Below, in pieces: positions 59,333-64,000 of a stretch of 64,000 nucleotides of DNA (within the stretch, counting starts at the first letter, position 1; the number at the start of each line of letters is the position of its first letter). This DNA is from Murimonas intestini (lineage in GTDB: Bacteria; Bacillota; Clostridia; Lachnospirales; Lachnospiraceae). The notes beneath the pieces are model-generated. The model saw nothing but the letters and a program-made list of their open reading frames with translations. It ran no database searches and had not been told where the DNA came from. Both the position numbers and the translations under genes were made by a program. The stretch covers positions 62,001-126,000 of the forward strand of contig NZ_JANKBI010000015.1 of assembly GCF_024622195.1 (NCBI RefSeq). Reading direction: 5' to 3'.

Positions 59333-60643
59333 ATGAAGAGAAAAGTTTTAGCAGTAGTTATGGCAATGTCGATGGCAGTTGGTGTATGGCCTGCAGCAGC
59401 TATGCAGACAGAAGCATCCGGCGGGGATGATATCACGATTACAGTTTCTTCACGTTACTCGAATGACAATCCGGATGAGAATTATTTCCGTCAGAAGGTA
59501 GAAGAATTTAACGCTATGGATAACGGCATCACAGTTGTCATGGATAATATCTCTACGGAATCTGATTATCTGGACAAGCTGAGGACTTCATTTGCAAACG
59601 GCGATACTCCGGATGTATTCCAGGAATATGGCGGAAGCCGCTGCCTGGACTATCTGGAAGCAGATGCTCTTGTGGACTTAAAGCCTTATCTGGATGAAAA
59701 TGACGGAGAATGGTACAACACATTCTATGATTCACTTTGGAACCAGACCATATATGAAGGATATGAAGGTATCTACGCTGTTCCGTTTAAGACATACATG
59801 GTAGTAATGTATTATAACAAGGATCTTTTTGAAAAAGCAGGAATTGAGGTGCCAAAGACAGTTGATGAGATGCTTGCTGCCTGCGAAACATTTAAATCAA
59901 TGGATATCCTTCCGTTCCAGGTAGGCGAAAAAGATAACTACCGTTTTGGACATTTCAATAACAATCTGGTTATTAAAACACTCGGCGTTGACGCAGTTGA
60001 CAAGCTGGCAAGCAGAGAACTCGCTTATGACAGCGATGAGATGATCTCAACTTATAAGACAATGGCAGAAATGGTGGAAAAAGGATATTTTGGAGACAAC
60101 ATACTGGATACAGACTCCACCACAGAGAATACGATCTTTAAAGAAGGCAACGTAGCTATGCATTACGATGGAACATGGTTTATCGCAAACGAACTTTTCG
60201 GAACAGACTTCTACGATCACGTAGGCGTTGCAGCATTCCCTTATGGCGATGAATCCTGCAAGAACTATGCTCAGGGCGGATCTTCTGATATGTTCTTTGT
60301 ATCCAAGCTGAACAAATCTCAGGAGCAGATCGATGCATCCATCGAATTCCTGAAGTTTATCACATCTCCTGAATATTATCAGGGACTTGATGAAGTAGCT
60401 CAGACTATCGTACCTGTAAAATTTGAAAAAACAGACAAATCTCCGGTTAATCCGCTTCTGGATGAAGTTAACAAGATCCAGTCAGAAGTTGTAGATATGA
60501 GAACAGATATCCAGAACTATGATCCTGAATCTCATATGCTGGATACAGTACGTTCAGCGCTGCAGGGGCTGGCAATGGGAAATAGCCCGGAACAGTGTGC
60601 TGAGGAAATAATGCAGCGTATACAGGAGTACGGCGGCCAGTAG
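59333..60643 (+). CDS. Sugar-binding protein of carbohydrate ABC importer
   Basis: 436 residues: signal peptide (to about 25), then family 1 solute-binding fold (YLDKLRTSFANGDTPDVF; VAMHYDGTWFIANELFG). The signal lacks the lipobox Cys usual in Gram-positives, so anchoring is unclear. AAAGGAG upstream. Confidence 0.9.
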   Translation: MKRKVLAVVMAMSMAVGVWPAAAMQTEASGGDDITITVSSRYSNDNPDENYFRQKVEEFNAMDNGITVVMDNISTESDYLDKLRTSFANGDTPDVFQEYGGSRCLDYLEADALVDLKPYLDENDGEWYNTFYDSLWNQTIYEGYEGIYAVPFKTYMVVMYYNKDLFEKAGIEVPKTVDEMLAACETFKSMDILPFQVGEKDNYRFGHFNNNLVIKTLGVDAVDKLASRELAYDSDEMISTYKTMAEMVEKGYFGDNILDTDSTTENTIFKEGNVAMHYDGTWFIANELFGTDFYDHVGVAAFPYGDESCKNYAQGGSSDMFFVSKLNKSQEQIDASIEFLKFITSPEYYQGLDEVAQTIVPVKFEKTDKSPVNPLLDEVNKIQSEVVDMRTDIQNYDPESHMLDTVRSALQGLAMGNSPEQCAEEIMQRIQEYGGQ

Positions 60644-60681
60644 AAACAGATGACAGTGGGTTAATGTTCAAAAAAGCGGCA

Positions 60682-60709
60682 AAGGGGTTCCCTGGGAAAG
60701 GGAACCCTT
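60682..60709 (+). promoter_or_regulatory. Intercistronic hairpin
   Basis: GGGTTCCC (60685-60692)/GGGAACCC (60700-60707) in the 87-base gap after the binding-protein gene. Suggests differential expression within the operon. Confidence 0.6.
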
Positions 60710-60730
60710 AAGTATAGGGAGGTGTAACGC

Positions 60731-61612
60731 TTGAAGAAAAGACGGTCTTCTAAGACAACGATAATACTGTATCTTGCACCCGCGGTTATCCTTTTCGTAA
60801 TGTTTATCCTGTATCCTGTAATCAATACCATATATCTTTCATTCAACAGCTGGAAGGGGATTTATGGTTCTCCTGTAAATTTTGTAGGACTTACAAATTA
60901 TAAGCAGGTACTTCAGAATAATGCGTTCTGGAAATCTCTTTTAAATTCATTCTTCTTTATGGTCGGAGGCTTCTGTGTTCTGATGCCTCTCTCGTTTGGA
61001 CTGGCGCTTATCATCACATCAAAGCTGCGCGGTACAAAGTTCATGAAAACGGCATTTTTTATGCCTGTCATGCTGTCAACTACAGCAGTGGCGCTTATGT
61101 GGGTCTACATATTGAATCCATCCTACGGAGCTTTAAATGAACTTCTCCGTGCCCTTCATCTGGATGGACTTGCAAAAGACTGGCTGTCTACTCCGGGACT
61201 GAACATTTGGAGTGTGGTACTTGTCAATGAATGGATGTACGCCGGATATAATATGCTTATATTTGCCGCAGGTCTTGTCTCCATCCCCGGAGATATCTAT
61301 GAGGCGGCAGAGATTGACGGATGTACGGGCTTTAAGAGGCTGCGGTACATTTCCATACCGCTTTCCAAGGAATCCTTTAAGATATTCTCTATCCTCTGTG
61401 TCACAGGCTGTCTGAAGGCATTCGACCTGGTATGGGCTATGACAAAGGGAGGTCCCAATCATACTTCGGAGGTTCCAGCTTCATTACTTTATAATGAGGC
61501 ATTCACTTATAAGTTCTTCGGAAAGTCCAGCGCGATCGGCGTGCTTCTGCTGATCCTGGGTGTCACATTGAGTATCCTGGTCAACAGGCTGTTAAGACGG
61601 GAGGAGGAATGA
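60731..61612 (+). CDS. Carbohydrate ABC permease 1
   Basis: 293 residues, six helices, with the EAA loop (YEAAEIDGCTGFKRLRYISI). Begins with TTG after GGAGGTG. UgpA/MsmF type. Confidence 0.9.
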   Translation: MKKRRSSKTTIILYLAPAVILFVMFILYPVINTIYLSFNSWKGIYGSPVNFVGLTNYKQVLQNNAFWKSLLNSFFFMVGGFCVLMPLSFGLALIITSKLRGTKFMKTAFFMPVMLSTTAVALMWVYILNPSYGALNELLRALHLDGLAKDWLSTPGLNIWSVVLVNEWMYAGYNMLIFAAGLVSIPGDIYEAAEIDGCTGFKRLRYISIPLSKESFKIFSILCVTGCLKAFDLVWAMTKGGPNHTSEVPASLLYNEAFTYKFFGKSSAIGVLLLILGVTLSILVNRLLRREEE

Positions 61613-61615
61613 CGT

Positions 61616-62440
61616 ATGAAAAGAAAAATCGGAAAGGCATTTATCTATTTGTTTGCCATCTTCTGGACTGTCATGACGATATTCCCGCTGTTTATTACAT
61701 TTTTCAATTCAGTGAAGGATAATAAGGGAATAACGCTGGGCATGTTTACATGGCCCGAAGAATTTATGTGGTCCAACTATACCCAGGCATTTGAGGCCGC
61801 CCATATCCTGCAGGCGGTGGGGAATTCCATGTTTTTTGCTATCACATCAACACTTCTTACAATTGTTATCGGTATGCTGGCGGCTTATATCTTATCCAGA
61901 AAAGTCTTTAAGGGACGAGGGATCGTATACACCATGTTCCTGATCGGCGTTATGGTACCGATCCACTGTACGATCATCCCCATATCTTCCATGGCTACTC
62001 AGGTGCATGGGAAGAACCAGAGCTGGTTCCTGATTCTTGTATACACAGCGTTTGCGCTCTCACAGGCTATTTTCCTGTTTACGGGCTATTTAAACGGAGT
62101 CAGCAGAGAACTTGATGAGGCGGCAGTGATAGACGGCTGCAGAGACCGGCAGATATTATTCAGGGTTTTGATGCCGGTATGTATGCCTATTATTTCTACG
62201 GAAGCTATTCTGGCTTTTATCGCAGGATACGGAGAACTTATCTTCGGTATGATCCTGATGTCAGACCAGAATAAATATACTGTGGCCAGAGCCATGCTGA
62301 CATTTACCGGAGGATACAAGGTATCCCTCGGGCCTATATTTGCATGTATTATAGTAGCTGTAGTGCCTATGATCATTATTTATATACTCTTCCATGAGAA
62401 GGTTCAGGAAGGTATGCTGACAGGGGCAATTAAAGGTTAA
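61616..62440 (+). CDS. Carbohydrate ABC permease 2
   Basis: 274 residues, six helices with an EAA loop (LDEAAVIDGCRDRQILFRVL). UgpE/MsmG type, pairs with the preceding permease. No ATPase gene is in the operon, so a shared MsmK-type ATPase elsewhere is expected. Confidence 0.9.
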   Translation: MKRKIGKAFIYLFAIFWTVMTIFPLFITFFNSVKDNKGITLGMFTWPEEFMWSNYTQAFEAAHILQAVGNSMFFAITSTLLTIVIGMLAAYILSRKVFKGRGIVYTMFLIGVMVPIHCTIIPISSMATQVHGKNQSWFLILVYTAFALSQAIFLFTGYLNGVSRELDEAAVIDGCRDRQILFRVLMPVCMPIISTEAILAFIAGYGELIFGMILMSDQNKYTVARAMLTFTGGYKVSLGPIFACIIVAVVPMIIIYILFHEKVQEGMLTGAIKG

Positions 62441-62453
62441 AGGGAGGACAAAA

Positions 62454-63746
62454 ATGACAAAGATCGACAGAGTACCGGACACAAAACAGCAGTGGTTTAA
62501 GGATGCCAAATACGGACTTTTCATACATTGGGGGCTGTACTCAATACTCGCGGGAGAGTATAAGGGAAAGAAGACTGACCATATCTCAGAGTGGATCATG
62601 AATTCGCTGGGTATCCCTGCAGAAGAGTATGAAAAGCTGGCAAAGGAATTTGATCCCACAGAATTCAATGCTGACGAACTTGTCCGCAGGGCAAAGGAAG
62701 ACTGGGGCATGAAGTATATTGTATTTACTTCCAAGCATCATGAGGGGTTTGCAATGTATCATTCTAAGGTGAGCCCCTACAATGTGGTGGATGCCACACC
62801 ATGCGGCAGGGATATCCTGCGTGAGCTGGCGGATGCGTGCAGAAAGTATGATATGAAGCTGGGATTATATTATTCACAGTCTCAGGACTGGCATGACCCC
62901 AACGGCTATGTATCACATGCCAATGGCGGTGAGGACCAGTTAAAGGATGATAATGACAAAAAGGATTTCCAGTATTACCTGGATCACAAGGTTAAACCTC
63001 AGCTGAAGGAAATACTCAGCGAGTATGGGGATATCTGCCTGATATGGTTTGACACGCCCATGGGTATGACTATAGAACAGAGCAGGGAATGCGTTGAGAC
63101 TGTAAAGTCCATGCAGCCTGACTGTATTGTGAGCGGGCGCGTGGGGAACCAGCTGGGAGATTATATGACTACAGGTGACAACTTCATTCCGCGCCTTCCA
63201 TTTGAAGGGGACTGGGAAGTGCCAGCCACATTAAATGACACCTGGGGCTACAATAAGGATGACAACGAGTGGAAGAATCCTGATGATATAATCAGGCTCC
63301 TTGTCAAGATCAGCAGCCGGGGCGGAAATTATCTGCTGAATATCGGACCAAAAGCAAGCGGAGAAGTGCCGAAGGAGAGCATCGAGATCCTGAATACAGT
63401 CGGCAGGTATGTGAACCAGAACGCTGACGGCGTTTTCGGAACAAGGAGGATAGATGTCTATCCTTATGAACTGGACTGGGCAGAATTTACAGGTAAAGAC
63501 CATAAGCTGTTTATCCATGTCTTTAAACCCAGGAAACGCCTGGAAATCCTCAATTGCGGAAACAATGTTACAAAAGCATATGTGCTGAGGGACGGCAGGG
63601 AACTGGAATTTGACGTATCTCCCACATGTGAAGGTGATACTATGATAAATGTAGAACTTCCGAAAGATCTGAGAGAAGAGAAGAATTATTGCGTGTGCCT
63701 TGAGCTTGAAGAGGTGTCACCGGTATTTGAACCTCTCCGGGGATAA
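62454..63746 (+). CDS. Alpha-L-fucosidase (GH29)
   Basis: 430 residues. KYGLFIHWGLYS, FTSKHHEGFAMYHS and the nucleophile Asp200 in ICLIWFDTPM are the core of GH29. No signal peptide, so it works in the cytoplasm on imported fucosides. Last gene of the operon, thus the imported sugar is likely a fucosylated glycan fragment. Confidence 0.9.
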   Translation: MTKIDRVPDTKQQWFKDAKYGLFIHWGLYSILAGEYKGKKTDHISEWIMNSLGIPAEEYEKLAKEFDPTEFNADELVRRAKEDWGMKYIVFTSKHHEGFAMYHSKVSPYNVVDATPCGRDILRELADACRKYDMKLGLYYSQSQDWHDPNGYVSHANGGEDQLKDDNDKKDFQYYLDHKVKPQLKEILSEYGDICLIWFDTPMGMTIEQSRECVETVKSMQPDCIVSGRVGNQLGDYMTTGDNFIPRLPFEGDWEVPATLNDTWGYNKDDNEWKNPDDIIRLLVKISSRGGNYLLNIGPKASGEVPKESIEILNTVGRYVNQNADGVFGTRRIDVYPYELDWAEFTGKDHKLFIHVFKPRKRLEILNCGNNVTKAYVLRDGRELEFDVSPTCEGDTMINVELPKDLREEKNYCVCLELEEVSPVFEPLRG

Positions 63747-63798
63747 TTGAAGGGACGCAGGTATGGCAGCAGATATTGCTGTCGTGTAAAGGGTATGT

Positions 63799-63848
63799 TA
63801 TAATAGCAGCAGACTGAGGATATGCCGCCAGTGTTTTTGCACCGGCGG
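63799..63848 (+). promoter_or_regulatory. Promoter -10 and leader hairpin before the second LacI gene
   Basis: TATAAT at 63799-63804, then CCGCC (63825-63829)...GGCGG (63844-63848) with GTG/CAC extension. The gap 63747-63877 has no gene. Confidence 0.5.
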
Positions 63849-63877
63849 TTATATCTGTTTTTTCCGGGGAGGAAATC

Positions 63878-64000
63878 ATGGCGATTACCATTAAGGATGT
63901 TGCAAAAGAGACAAACCTGGCTATATCTACGATCTCTAAATATATGAACGGCGGCCCTGTGAGGCAGAAGAATAAAAAAGTCATTGAAGAGGCGGTCAGG
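63878..64000 (+). CDS. LacI-family regulator (N-terminal part)
   Basis: Truncated by the window edge after 41 residues: MAITIKDVAKETNLAISTIS and KYMNGG give the HTH. GGGGAGG upstream. Its DNA-binding region resembles the regulator at 57966-58976. Confidence 0.85.
   Translation, partial: MAITIKDVAKETNLAISTISKYMNGGPVRQKNKKVIEEAVR

Overview
The window looks like a low-to-mid GC Gram-positive chromosome of the Clostridia, most likely Lachnospiraceae. Supporting signs are strong AAGGAGG ribosome sites, lipoproteins, YesM/AraC two-component pairs and protein flavour. It has two halves: a nearly complete siphovirus-type prophage (before position 1 to about 37.1 kb) and a chromosomal stretch of sugar and purine metabolism operons (about 37.3 to 64 kb). 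Species cannot be named from sequence alone.

Prophage, left to right. A large serine recombinase (minus strand, cut by the window edge) and a lysogeny switch (minus-strand repressor, plus-strand Cro-like protein, divergent promoters, three operators) are followed by many small early genes. Among these are an HUH-type nuclease, an RNase H-like protein, a sigma-like protein, a radical SAM protein, a C5 cytosine methyltransferase, a ribbon-helix-helix repressor with flanking operators and a tyrosine recombinase. Late genes start near 14.7 kb: HNH, terminase small and large, portal, protease, capsid, connectors, tail tube, tail chaperones with a -1 frameshift site, tape measure, distal tail, tail tip and fibre, then holin and amidase.

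The most unusual prophage content: (1) an invertible segment at 31965-33071 that would swap the C-terminus of the fibre; (2) a ~230-nt RNA cassette just after the endolysin with three repeats imitating type I-C CRISPR repeats, with its own promoter and terminator and no cas genes; (3) two unrelated genes (radical SAM, methyltransferase) that share a covarying hairpin between a strong ribosome site and the start codon; (4) a right-end accessory cassette with five copies of the palindrome ATTCGTACGAAT and an AbrB-like gene.

Chromosomal half. A galactose/methyl-galactoside type ABC transporter comes first. Its binding protein appears circularly permuted, and its permease carries a ~220-residue cytoplasmic extension. 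Next are an AraC-type response regulator, a YesM-type kinase and two more sugar-binding proteins, which together look like a sugar-sensing unit. After an L,D-transpeptidase comes a compact xanthine operon: NCS2 permease, a FecCD-type ABC importer (probably molybdate), three xanthine dehydrogenase subunits and a MocA-like cofactor nucleotidyltransferase. A convergent LacI regulator then faces an ABC sugar importer plus alpha-L-fucosidase operon, with AAACGTTT operators between them. A second LacI gene starts at the right edge.
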